From positions 1-10,165 of the forward strand of contig NZ_DLFW01000007.1 in the NCBI RefSeq assembly GCF_002482385.1: a DNA stretch of 10,165 bases, read 5' to 3'. Positions 1 through 5,411 of the stretch are shown in pieces. Below the pieces are notes generated by a model. The model was not told the origin of the DNA, made no database searches, and saw only the letters and a program-made list of their open reading frames with translations. The first letter of the stretch is position 1. Each line of letters begins with the position of its first letter. The DNA comes from Dysgonomonas sp. UBA7710. Its GTDB lineage: Bacteria; Bacteroidota; Bacteroidia; Bacteroidales; Dysgonomonadaceae. A program made the position numbers and the translations under genes.

Positions 1-42
1 GTGTTGTCGTTATATTTCATAATAAGTCAGTATTAAAAACTC

Positions 43-66
43 CTAATTCCCCAAAGAGGGACTTAG
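43..66 (-). terminator. Hairpin with T-run on the minus strand, possible terminator or short dispersed repeat
   Basis: CTAATTCCC (43-51) pairs with GGGACTTAG (58-66): eight of nine positions match, with a six-base loop. Read on the minus strand, the hairpin is followed by GGAG and then TTTTT, which fits an intrinsic terminator for something transcribed leftward. No leftward gene is recognisable just upstream of it, so it could instead be a copy of a dispersed palindromic repeat. Seen directly: the hairpin and T-run. Inferred: the role. Confidence 0.35.
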
Positions 67-326
67 GCGAGCCTTGTTTGTTAATAATTTTCTTGTATAG
101 ATAATTGATTTGAAATTTGATTACAGTAGGAGGAAAATCACGTATATTTAAATAACAACATATAAAAAGATTTAACAAAAAATTTTTGGGAATAAAAAAT
201 AACATTTATTTTTACCCCGTAATCGGTTGTACCATAGTGATGGGAAATCTGGTTACATTTTATCGAATTTAATTAAGAGACATTATAATTATTATCCTCA
301 TTTAGAAATCTGCAAAATTTTAGTAC

Positions 327-360
327 ATGGGATAATAGTAAATGTTCCACGTCTTTTGTT
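327..360 (+). repeat. Imperfect direct repeat, copy 1
   Basis: ATGGGATAAT at 327-336 is followed by GTTCC at 344-348, then CTTTTGTTATA. The same series recurs in copy 2 (419-460). Segment 344-354 (GTTCCACGTCT) can pair with 368-378 (AGGCGTGGGAC): 11 bp including two G-T pairs. This copy is therefore the left arm of the first of two competing hairpins. Confidence 0.55.
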
Positions 361-418
361 ATACAGGAGGCGTGGGACTTCTTACTTATCTTTTGTACGG
401 GCTTTGCAGAGCCTCTAA

Positions 419-457
419 ATGGGATAATGTTATAGAAGTTCCCATGCCTCTTTTTGT
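419..457 (+). repeat. Imperfect direct repeat, copy 2
   Basis: ATGGGATAAT at 419-428 matches copy 1 exactly. GTTCCC follows at 438-443, then CTCTTTTTGTATA from 450. The spacing differs from copy 1 by two bases. Segment 434-450 is the right arm of the long terminator-like stem with 367-382, so the two copies compete for one central partner. Confidence 0.55.
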
Positions 458-499
458 ATAATCTTAATTCAGAATAAACCGATTCGGGAACTTACGGTA

Positions 500-507
500 A
501 ATATTTG
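500..507 (+). promoter_or_regulatory. Weak -7-like element upstream of the peptide cassette
   Basis: AATATTTG differs from the Bacteroidota -7 consensus TAnnTTTG at its first base only and lies about 100 bases before the cassette's first ATG. There is no clear TTG at the expected -33 distance. It is the best match I find between the T5 run at 455 and the gene, but in AT-rich DNA such a match can be chance. Confidence 0.2.
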
Positions 508-606
508 TAAGAAGTATATATATTGAAATCTGCGTGATTTAGTGGCTGTTGAAATGATACATACAGTTAAAAAATAAAATATTTACTCAAGTTAAATTGA
601 AATAAA

Positions 607-861
607 ATGGAGAATAACAAAAAAGCTCTTTTGAGTGTGTTAGTAGTGATTGTAATGTCTATTGGCATTTTGAATGGTGTGAACAAGAGCCAGAATAGAG
701 AAGTGAATCCTCAACAATTGTGTGTAGTCGCTGAAGAATTTCATCCTCAAATGCAGGATTTGGATAGAGGAGAAAGAATATTCTTTGGAGTGTATGGTGC
801 TGCCGTTGGATTTGGAATAGGTTTAATTTGTCCTGCTGCCGGGCTTGCTTATGCTTTGTGA
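607..861 (+). CDS. Small two-cysteine, glycine-rich hydrophobic peptide (bacteriocin-like candidate)
   Basis: 84 residues of unrecognised family. Residues 5-25 are a K-K plus hydrophobic stretch, like an uncleaved anchor or a signal peptide. Residues 26-58 are polar and contain Cys39 and an acidic/basic segment (Asp51-Arg57). Residues 59-84 are a hydrophobic, glycine-spaced tail (Gly61, 64, 68, 70, 72, 79) with Cys75-Pro76, ending in LAYAL. A leader plus a glycine-zipper-like hydrophobic tail is typical of membrane-active peptides such as bacteriocin precursors. It does not have the double-glycine leader of class II bacteriocins or the YGNGV motif. The start is A-rich with no Shine-Dalgarno, as is normal in this phylum. 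Its TGA overlaps the next ATG (TGATG), so the two are probably translationally coupled. A toxin, holin-like or structural peptide is equally open; the bacteriocin label rests mostly on the SpoIIM-type neighbour. Confidence 0.6.
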   Translation: MENNKKALLSVLVVIVMSIGILNGVNKSQNREVNPQQLCVVAEEFHPQMQDLDRGERIFFGVYGAAVGFGIGLICPAAGLAYAL

Positions 862-1268
862 TGATGTTCAGTAAAAATGAAAATTTTATATCTAAGTCTG
901 GTAGTTGTTTGATTACCAGACTTTCTGTGCTTTCATTCATTTGGGTTCCTTTCTGTGGAATAAATTTCATACATGGCAATATCTTTAAGATTTGTATTAT
1001 AGCTGTCATCTTCCTGTTGTCTTGCGGTTTACTATATCTTATTTTGCGAAAAACCGTTTCTGAAAACAATATTTCTATCAGAAAGAAAAGTATATGTATA
1101 TTATATATTATTGTTTTATTCATTAATATCTTTTTCGTTATTTTATCCGGTAATATACTAACGTCTATCGGAAGTCTTCTTTTTATATCTATGCTATTAT
1201 TTAGTTTTTTGATGGCTTGGATATGTACAAAGTGGATATTAAAAAACAATAAAAAGGATACAGTTTAG
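861..1268 (+). CDS. Small four-helix membrane protein, candidate immunity or export partner
   Basis: 135 residues from the ATG at 861, which overlaps the TGA of the preceding peptide by one base; a second Met follows directly. An in-frame start at 828 exists, but it would run through the tail of the peptide gene and adds a cysteine-rich stretch, so I prefer 861. About four hydrophobic segments are visible (roughly residues 20-37, 42-62, 75-96 and 98-120), with short basic loops (RK, RKK) and a lysine-rich C-terminus (KNNKKDTV). I recognise no family. Small, basic, multi-helix proteins next to a bacteriocin precursor often give self-immunity in Gram-positive clusters. Here that role is inferred from position and topology only. 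The overlap makes it the most tightly coupled partner of the peptide. Confidence 0.6.
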   Translation: MMFSKNENFISKSGSCLITRLSVLSFIWVPFCGINFIHGNIFKICIIAVIFLLSCGLLYLILRKTVSENNISIRKKSICILYIIVLFINIFFVILSGNILTSIGSLLFISMLLFSFLMAWICTKWILKNNKKDTV

Positions 1269-1301
1269 TGGATATTCAGATATCTTAATAAAACAAAATC
1301 T

Positions 1302-1853
1302 ATGAAATACAGATATTTAACGATTTTCACGTTAATCTCTATTGCATTTTGGCTAATCTCTTTTCTATTCAGGATATTCATTGTGAAGTTACCTGAAATT
1401 GAAAATATTTCGGATAATCAAAACGTTACATATGATGCTGTAAACTTACTTTATAATAATGATAAATTTAGTGCTTTTATATTGATTCTTAAGACTAATC
1501 TAAAAGCATGTGTTCTCAATATATCAGGTGGTGCAATGTTCGGTATAGGGACAATTATTAATCTGATATACAATGGTTTTATGATGGCTGACACATTCCT
1601 GCTTATTTATGAATCCGGTACTGGCTTTTCGGTTATTTTTAAAAGGACAATACCTCATAGCTTTGAACTGATAGGTCTTTGGTTATCCGGAGGAATGGGC
1701 TTATATATTGCCTATAATATATTGCTTTTGATGAAAGGTAAGCAAAGTTTTACAAGGCAATTTTATAATGTAATTGGAATAGGTTGTGTAGTAACATTTA
1801 TTATAATTTTGAGTGCGGCATACGTTGAAACATACATCTCATCTACATTATAG
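1302..1853 (+). CDS. SpoIIM/DUF95-family integral membrane protein
   Basis: 183 residues. Family hallmarks: a hydrophobic N-terminal helix (about 7-28); an asparagine- and glycine-containing helical region (about 60-100) with Asn91-Gly92; the signature PHSFELIG with Pro118, His119 and Glu122; a Gly-rich helix after it (128-144); and a last helix ending in an AAxxE motif (Ala172-Ala173, Glu176). These match the stage II sporulation protein M family. The family is widespread in non-sporulating bacteria, so no sporulation role is implied. Related DUF95 proteins are obligate members of circular-bacteriocin clusters, where they serve maturation, secretion or immunity. It lies 33 bp after the small membrane protein and 2 bp before the Yip1-like gene, so it is probably in the same operon. 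The family call is confident; the role in this cassette is inferred. Confidence 0.85.
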   Translation: MKYRYLTIFTLISIAFWLISFLFRIFIVKLPEIENISDNQNVTYDAVNLLYNNDKFSAFILILKTNLKACVLNISGGAMFGIGTIINLIYNGFMMADTFLLIYESGTGFSVIFKRTIPHSFELIGLWLSGGMGLYIAYNILLLMKGKQSFTRQFYNVIGIGCVVTFIIILSAAYVETYISSTL

Positions 1854-1855
1854 AT

Positions 1856-2419
1856 ATGAAAGTAATTATTGATTCAATTATGCAAGTGCCTAAGTGGATT
1901 TTAATTATTATAATTTTGTTTTACAGCCTGTTACTCGCTGAATATATAGATGTGTTAAACAAATTTGTATATGTCGAAGATTCATTGATGAGTGTTTTCA
2001 ATCTCAGTACAAAATTAAGTTATATTTTTACTATCGTTTCAGGGATTGTGACATGGTTAATTTATGCATTGATGTTTCATATTATGGCACTGCTTTTCGG
2101 TGGTAAAGCAGAATTTAAAGATTCGATCTTGCCTTTGGCTTTTCCATATATAATACCTTCCATAATGTTATTAATCGGGCTTTTTTTGCTTACAGATATA
2201 CAAATTCCATCTACTCCGGATTCTATAACTATTTTAAAAAATCATCCGGTTTACGAAACGTCAATGACGCTTATCAATTGTTCATCTGTTCTATGCTATC
2301 TCATTTCGTTGATGATTATCCATTATCTTTACAAGATTAAATGGTTTTATTCCATATTATCTGTTGTATTACCTTTTTTAGCTATTTTGGGAATTACTGA
2401 GATTGTAAGAATAGCTTAA
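1856..2419 (+). CDS. Yip1-like integral membrane protein
   Basis: 187 residues with about five hydrophobic helices (roughly 12-35, 55-80, 91-113, 135-158 and 163-183). The segment MALLFGGKAEFKDS (77-90), followed by a proline-interrupted helix (Pro93, Pro97, Pro101), resembles the bacterial YIP1 family pattern of a helix, a Gly-Gly turn and a polar 'F-x-D/E' stretch. The family's bacterial function is not well defined; members are membrane proteins often found beside transport or peptide-export genes. It starts 2 bp after the SpoIIM-family stop and is the last gene of the cassette, followed by two hairpins. Its codon use is very AT-rich like the three genes before it and unlike gltX. I judge the family call likely rather than certain; an unnamed polytopic membrane family is the alternative. 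Confidence 0.65.
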   Translation: MKVIIDSIMQVPKWILIIIILFYSLLLAEYIDVLNKFVYVEDSLMSVFNLSTKLSYIFTIVSGIVTWLIYALMFHIMALLFGGKAEFKDSILPLAFPYIIPSIMLLIGLFLLTDIQIPSTPDSITILKNHPVYETSMTLINCSSVLCYLISLMIIHYLYKIKWFYSILSVVLPFLAILGITEIVRIA

Positions 2420-2434
2420 TTGGAGTGTCCAATT
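2418..2434 (+). other. Perfect small hairpin at the cassette stop codon
   Basis: AATTGGA (2418-2424) and TCCAATT (2428-2434) form a perfect 7-bp stem with a 3-base GTG loop. The first two bases overlap the TAA of the Yip1-like gene. No T-run follows, so it is more likely an mRNA 3'-end stabilising structure, or chance, than a terminator by itself. Confidence 0.4.
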
Positions 2435-2448
2435 ATTAAGAAAATTTG

Positions 2449-2500
2449 ATAGCGTAATTTAACCCAGGGTTTGATTACGCTATTATGCATAATATTTTTT
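2449..2500 (+). terminator. Strong hairpin plus T-run ending the membrane-protein cassette
   Basis: ATAGCGTAAT (2449-2458) pairs perfectly with ATTACGCTAT (2474-2483). The inner part, AACCC against GGGTT, extends the stem after a short imperfect step. The stretch TATGCATAATA follows and then six T (2495-2500). It sits between the cassette and the gltX promoter, so it insulates the two units. The stem is almost symmetric and could also act on the opposite strand, though no leftward gene is present here. Confidence 0.75.
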
Positions 2501-2543
2501 CCGGTTATTAGTTTATCACTCTTCGTTTTTCACTTATTTTATA

Positions 2544-2551
2544 TACTTTTG
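2544..2551 (+). promoter_or_regulatory. gltX promoter, -7 element TACTTTTG
   Basis: TACTTTTG is an exact match to the Bacteroidota consensus TAnnTTTG. It lies 24 bases before the gltX ATG, implying a short leader of roughly 18 nt. A clear TTG at the -33 position is not visible. A 12-base word (ACTCTTCGTTTT, 2518-2529) lies upstream and recurs at 5338 before the second promoter. Confidence 0.55.
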
Positions 2552-2575
2552 TAGCCTTGATTTAAACTATAAGAT

Positions 2576-4087
2576 ATGTCTCAGAAAGTACGGGTACGCT
2601 TTGCACCCAGCCCTACAGGCCCATTGCATATTGGAGGTGTGCGCACGGCATTATACAATTACCTGTTTGCTAAAAAGCACGGTGGAGACTTTGTTCTCCG
2701 TATCGAAGATACCGATTCCCAACGTTTTGTTCCCGGAGCCGAAGAATATATAATAGAGGCTCTTACATGGCTCGGGCTGAAGTTCGATGAGGGGACGCAT
2801 GTTGGCGGGGCTTATGCTCCATATCGCCAGTCGGACAGGAAAGAGATTTATCGTAAATATGTTGATGTATTATTGGATAAAGGTGCCGCCTATATTGCTT
2901 TCGATACACCGGAGGAATTAGAGTCTAAACGCGCTGCCGTAGCTAATTTTCAATACGACGCGTCTACCCGTGGAGGAATGCGGAACTCTTTGACTCTGAA
3001 CGGAGACGAAGTGCAGGCCCTGATAGATGCAGGCAATCAGTATGTTGTCCGCTTCAAAATCGAAGCTAATCAGGAAGTACTGGTAAATGACCTTATCCGT
3101 GGCGAAGTAAAATATAATTCTTCGGTGCTTGACGATAAAGTATTATTTAAGTCGGCCGATAATCTGCCTACATATCATCTGGCAAATATTGTCGATGACC
3201 ACCTGATGGAAATCACTCATGTTATACGTGGTGAAGAATGGTTGCCGTCGGCCCCTTTGCATGTGCTTTTATATAAAGCATTCGGATGGGAGGCTACTAT
3301 GCCGCAGTTTGCCCATCTGCCGCTGTTGCTTAAACCCGAAGGAAACGGTAAATTGAGCAAGCGTGACGGGGACCGTCTGGGATTCCCTGTATTCCCGTTG
3401 GAATGGAAAGATCCGAAAACAGGAGAAATTTCATCCGGCTACCGCGAAAGCGGTTATTTGCCCGAAGCTGTTATCAATTTCCTTGCACTTTTAGGCTGGA
3501 ATCCGGGTAACGATCAGGAGATAATGTCCATGGGTGAACTCGTGCAGCTTTTCTCTCTTGAAAAATGCAGCAAAAGCGGGGCCAAATTCGATTATGAAAA
3601 AGGCAAGTGGTTCAACCATCAGTATATACAATTGCGCCCGAACGCCGAAATTGCCAATATATATTATCCCATTCTGGAAGAAAAAGGAGTGGATGTTACT
3701 CTCGACTATGTAGAAACAGTGGTGGGACTGGTTAAAGAGCGGGTAAGCTTTGTAAAAGAATTATGGGATCAATCCTTCTTTTTCTTCGTTGCACCTGTTT
3801 CATACGATGAAAAGGTGGTGAAAAAACGCTGGAAAGAAGACTCTCCTGCGCAAATGGCCGAACTGATCGATGTCCTGAAGAATATAGACGATTTCTCTGC
3901 GCACAATCAGGAAGAAATTGTAAAAGCATGGATAGAATCGAAAGGTTACCACCTGGGTAATATAATGAATGCTTTCCGTCTGGCTGTTGTAGGTGAATCG
4001 AAAGGTCCGCATATGTTCGATATAACGGCTGTTATCGGTAAAGACGAGACTATCGCCCGTTTGCAAAAAGCCATTCAGGACCTTTAA
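2576..4087 (+). CDS. gltX: Glutamyl-tRNA synthetase
   Basis: 503 residues, the normal length for a bacterial GluRS. This class I aminoacyl-tRNA synthetase joins glutamate to tRNA-Glu using ATP in the cytoplasm. The class I HIGH motif appears as PLHIGG (His18-Gly21) after FAPSPTG, and the KMSKS loop as KLSKR (Lys259-Arg263). Between them are GluRS signatures such as RIEDTD, YHLANIVDDHLMEITHVIRGEEW and LPLLLKPEG. The C-terminal part is the helical anticodon-binding region. The start is well placed: the first conserved residues (VRFAPSPTGPLH) begin within ten residues of Met1, and a -7 element sits 24 bases upstream. It is followed by waaA after 11 bp, so the two are probably cotranscribed. Both active-site motifs are intact; nothing is odd. 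Confidence 0.98.
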   Translation: MSQKVRVRFAPSPTGPLHIGGVRTALYNYLFAKKHGGDFVLRIEDTDSQRFVPGAEEYIIEALTWLGLKFDEGTHVGGAYAPYRQSDRKEIYRKYVDVLLDKGAAYIAFDTPEELESKRAAVANFQYDASTRGGMRNSLTLNGDEVQALIDAGNQYVVRFKIEANQEVLVNDLIRGEVKYNSSVLDDKVLFKSADNLPTYHLANIVDDHLMEITHVIRGEEWLPSAPLHVLLYKAFGWEATMPQFAHLPLLLKPEGNGKLSKRDGDRLGFPVFPLEWKDPKTGEISSGYRESGYLPEAVINFLALLGWNPGNDQEIMSMGELVQLFSLEKCSKSGAKFDYEKGKWFNHQYIQLRPNAEIANIYYPILEEKGVDVTLDYVETVVGLVKERVSFVKELWDQSFFFFVAPVSYDEKVVKKRWKEDSPAQMAELIDVLKNIDDFSAHNQEEIVKAWIESKGYHLGNIMNAFRLAVVGESKGPHMFDITAVIGKDETIARLQKAIQDL

Positions 4088-4098
4088 AATTCGTAACC

Positions 4099-5337
4099 AT
4101 GTTTTTTTATAATTTCGCCATATATCTGTATGCATTTATAGTCCGCATCATTTCTCCTTTTCACAAGAAGGCGAGAAAGATGATAATCGGGCATAAGCAA
4201 ACGTATAAGATACTCAAAGAAAAAGTTGATCCCAACGCAAAATATATCTGGTTCCATGCTGCTTCGTCAGGCGAATTTGAGCAGGGACGCCCGATTATAG
4301 AGGAGGTGAAGCGTAACAATCCGGAATATAAGGTACTGCTTACATTTTTCTCCCCGTCTGGGTACGAAATGCGCAAAAATTATCCGCTGGCCGATATCGT
4401 TTGTTATCTGCCATTCGATAAAAGGCGTAATGTGAAGAAGTTCCTGAAATTGGTGAAGCCCGAAACAGCTATTTTTATTAAATACGAGTTCTGGTACAAC
4501 TTTGTAAATACTCTTCATAAGCAGGGAATACCTATCTATATGGTTTCGGCTATCTTCCGTTCCTCACAGATTTTCTTCAAGTGGTACGGGATGGATATGC
4601 GCAAGTTGCTGAAGAAATATACATGTATCTGTGTACAGGACTCCAACTCGGCAGAATTGTTACGGGATATAAAAGTGACAAATGTCGAAGTCTGTGGCGA
4701 TACCCGCTTCGACAGGGTGCTGGATATAAAGCAGCAGGCTAAACAGTTGAATATTGTCGAAGCATTCGCAAAAAAGGCTGCCGCCGAAGGAGAGAAAATA
4801 CTGGTAGCAGGTAGTTCGTGGCCCAAAGATGAAGATGTGATTATACCATACTTCAATATGACTACCGACCTGAAAATGATAATAGCACCGCACGAAATAA
4901 ACGAAGCTCACCTGAAATATATAGAGAGCAATCTTCAACGGCCTTACATACGTTATTCAAATGCTATTCCCGAAATGATGGCGGATTACGATTGTCTTAT
5001 CATCGACTGTATGGGATTACTGTCTTCAACTTACCGGTACGGACAGATGGCGTATGTGGGTGGTGGTTTTGGTGTAGGGATACACAATGTGCTTGAGGCT
5101 GCCGTCTATGATATTCCTGTCATATTCGGTCCTAACTTCAAAAAATTCCGTGAAGCTCAGGGGCTTCGCGAACAGGGAGGTGGTTATTCCATCGCAGATA
5201 CCCAATCATTCAGAGGGTTGATGGACGAATTTCTCCAATATGACGAAACACTCAAAGCTGCCGGAAAACATGCCGGCGATTATGTCCGTTCCAACAGTGG
5301 AGTCGTAGGCAGGGTAATGAATGTACTGAAACTGTGA
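4099..5337 (+). CDS. waaA: 3-deoxy-D-manno-octulosonic acid (Kdo) transferase
   Basis: 412 residues (also called kdtA), a normal length. It transfers Kdo from CMP-Kdo onto lipid IVA at the inner face of the cytoplasmic membrane, an early step of lipopolysaccharide core assembly. It opens with a short hydrophobic anchor (residues 1-20) and a basic stretch (HKKARKM). The N-terminal GT-B domain has WFHAASSGEFEQ, with Glu59 at the position of the family's conserved general base. Further family motifs are FIKYEFW, GDTRFDRV, AGSSWPKDE, IIAPHEI and, in the nucleotide-sugar domain, GGGFGVGIHNVLE (321-333) followed by FGPNF. It starts 11 bp after gltX. Whether it adds one or two Kdo units cannot be read from the sequence; Bacteroidales lipid A commonly carries a single Kdo. 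All key motifs are intact. Confidence 0.96.
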   Translation: MFFYNFAIYLYAFIVRIISPFHKKARKMIIGHKQTYKILKEKVDPNAKYIWFHAASSGEFEQGRPIIEEVKRNNPEYKVLLTFFSPSGYEMRKNYPLADIVCYLPFDKRRNVKKFLKLVKPETAIFIKYEFWYNFVNTLHKQGIPIYMVSAIFRSSQIFFKWYGMDMRKLLKKYTCICVQDSNSAELLRDIKVTNVEVCGDTRFDRVLDIKQQAKQLNIVEAFAKKAAAEGEKILVAGSSWPKDEDVIIPYFNMTTDLKMIIAPHEINEAHLKYIESNLQRPYIRYSNAIPEMMADYDCLIIDCMGLLSSTYRYGQMAYVGGGFGVGIHNVLEAAVYDIPVIFGPNFKKFREAQGLREQGGGYSIADTQSFRGLMDEFLQYDETLKAAGKHAGDYVRSNSGVVGRVMNVLKL

Positions 5338-5384
5338 ACTCTTCGTTTTCAGGTATATTTTTCTTCAAATAAAAAATATTCTTG

Positions 5385-5392
5385 TAGATTTG
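5385..5392 (+). promoter_or_regulatory. Promoter of the HD phosphohydrolase unit, -7 element TAGATTTG
   Basis: TAGATTTG matches the TAnnTTTG consensus exactly and lies 20 bases before the ATG at 5412, in the 74-base gap after waaA. It implies a leader of about 13 nt. The -33 element is not a clear TTG (TTCTTC near 5361). No terminator hairpin is visible in this gap, so read-through from gltX-waaA is also possible. Confidence 0.55.
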
Positions 5393-5411
5393 TATTCTAA
5401 ACCATAGTATT

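Larger units (their letters stand above)
327..457 (+). ncRNA. Candidate structured RNA or attenuator ending in a terminator-like stem
   Basis: Three segments can form two mutually exclusive stems. Segment A (344-354) pairs with B (368-378) over 11 bp with two G-T pairs. B (367-382) also pairs with C (434-450) over 16 bp with one G-T pair and one bulged T at 439, and C is followed directly by TTTTT (451-455). Inside the larger loop, 400-404 and 409-413 form a further small hairpin (GGCT/AGCC core). This is attenuator or small-RNA geometry: A:B would prevent the T-run-linked stem. I do not recognise a named riboswitch or 6S/SRP/tmRNA consensus. The nearest downstream gene begins 150 bases later (607). 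A weak -7-like TACATTTT at 254-261 could start a transcript of about 190 nt. The pairing is seen; the function is inferred. Confidence 0.4.
1..606. other. AT-rich intergenic region without a supported protein gene
   Basis: This 606-base stretch upstream of the peptide cassette is strongly AT-rich. Open frames of about 60 codons on either strand have no recognisable domain, no family resemblance and low-complexity composition, so I call no gene. It does contain non-coding structure: a hairpin at 43-66, and a repeat/hairpin complex at 327-457 described separately. The segment 460-606 is a plain AT-rich leader directly before the ATG at 607, with only a weak promoter-like match near 500-507. Confidence 0.6.

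Noticed and set aside
227..418. 63-codon plus-strand frame in the upstream region
   Set aside because: It overlaps the repeat/hairpin RNA, has no recognisable domain or signal, and reads as low-complexity AT-rich translation. It could be a leader peptide, but nothing supports that.
327..457. 6S RNA, SRP RNA, tmRNA or a known riboswitch
   Set aside because: The size and a terminator-like end would fit a small RNA, but I see none of the consensus elements of these families, so I left it unnamed.
828..860. Upstream start for the small membrane protein
   Set aside because: It would overlap the peptide gene by 34 bases and add a cysteine-rich stretch that is simply the peptide's coding DNA in another frame. 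The ATG at 861 overlaps the stop by one base, as expected for coupling.
607..861. Class IIa (pediocin-like) or double-glycine-leader bacteriocin
   Set aside because: No YGNGV-type motif, and no Gly-Gly cleavage leader followed by a mature peptide; the N-terminus is a hydrophobic leader instead.
659..1249. 196-codon minus-strand frame
   Set aside because: It lies antisense across the peptide and small membrane protein genes, whose overlap, topology and operon context are better supported. The long frame is explained by the AT-rich composition of the opposite strand.
1302..1853. Evidence of sporulation
   Set aside because: The SpoIIM family is widespread in non-sporulating bacteria, and no other sporulation gene is present.
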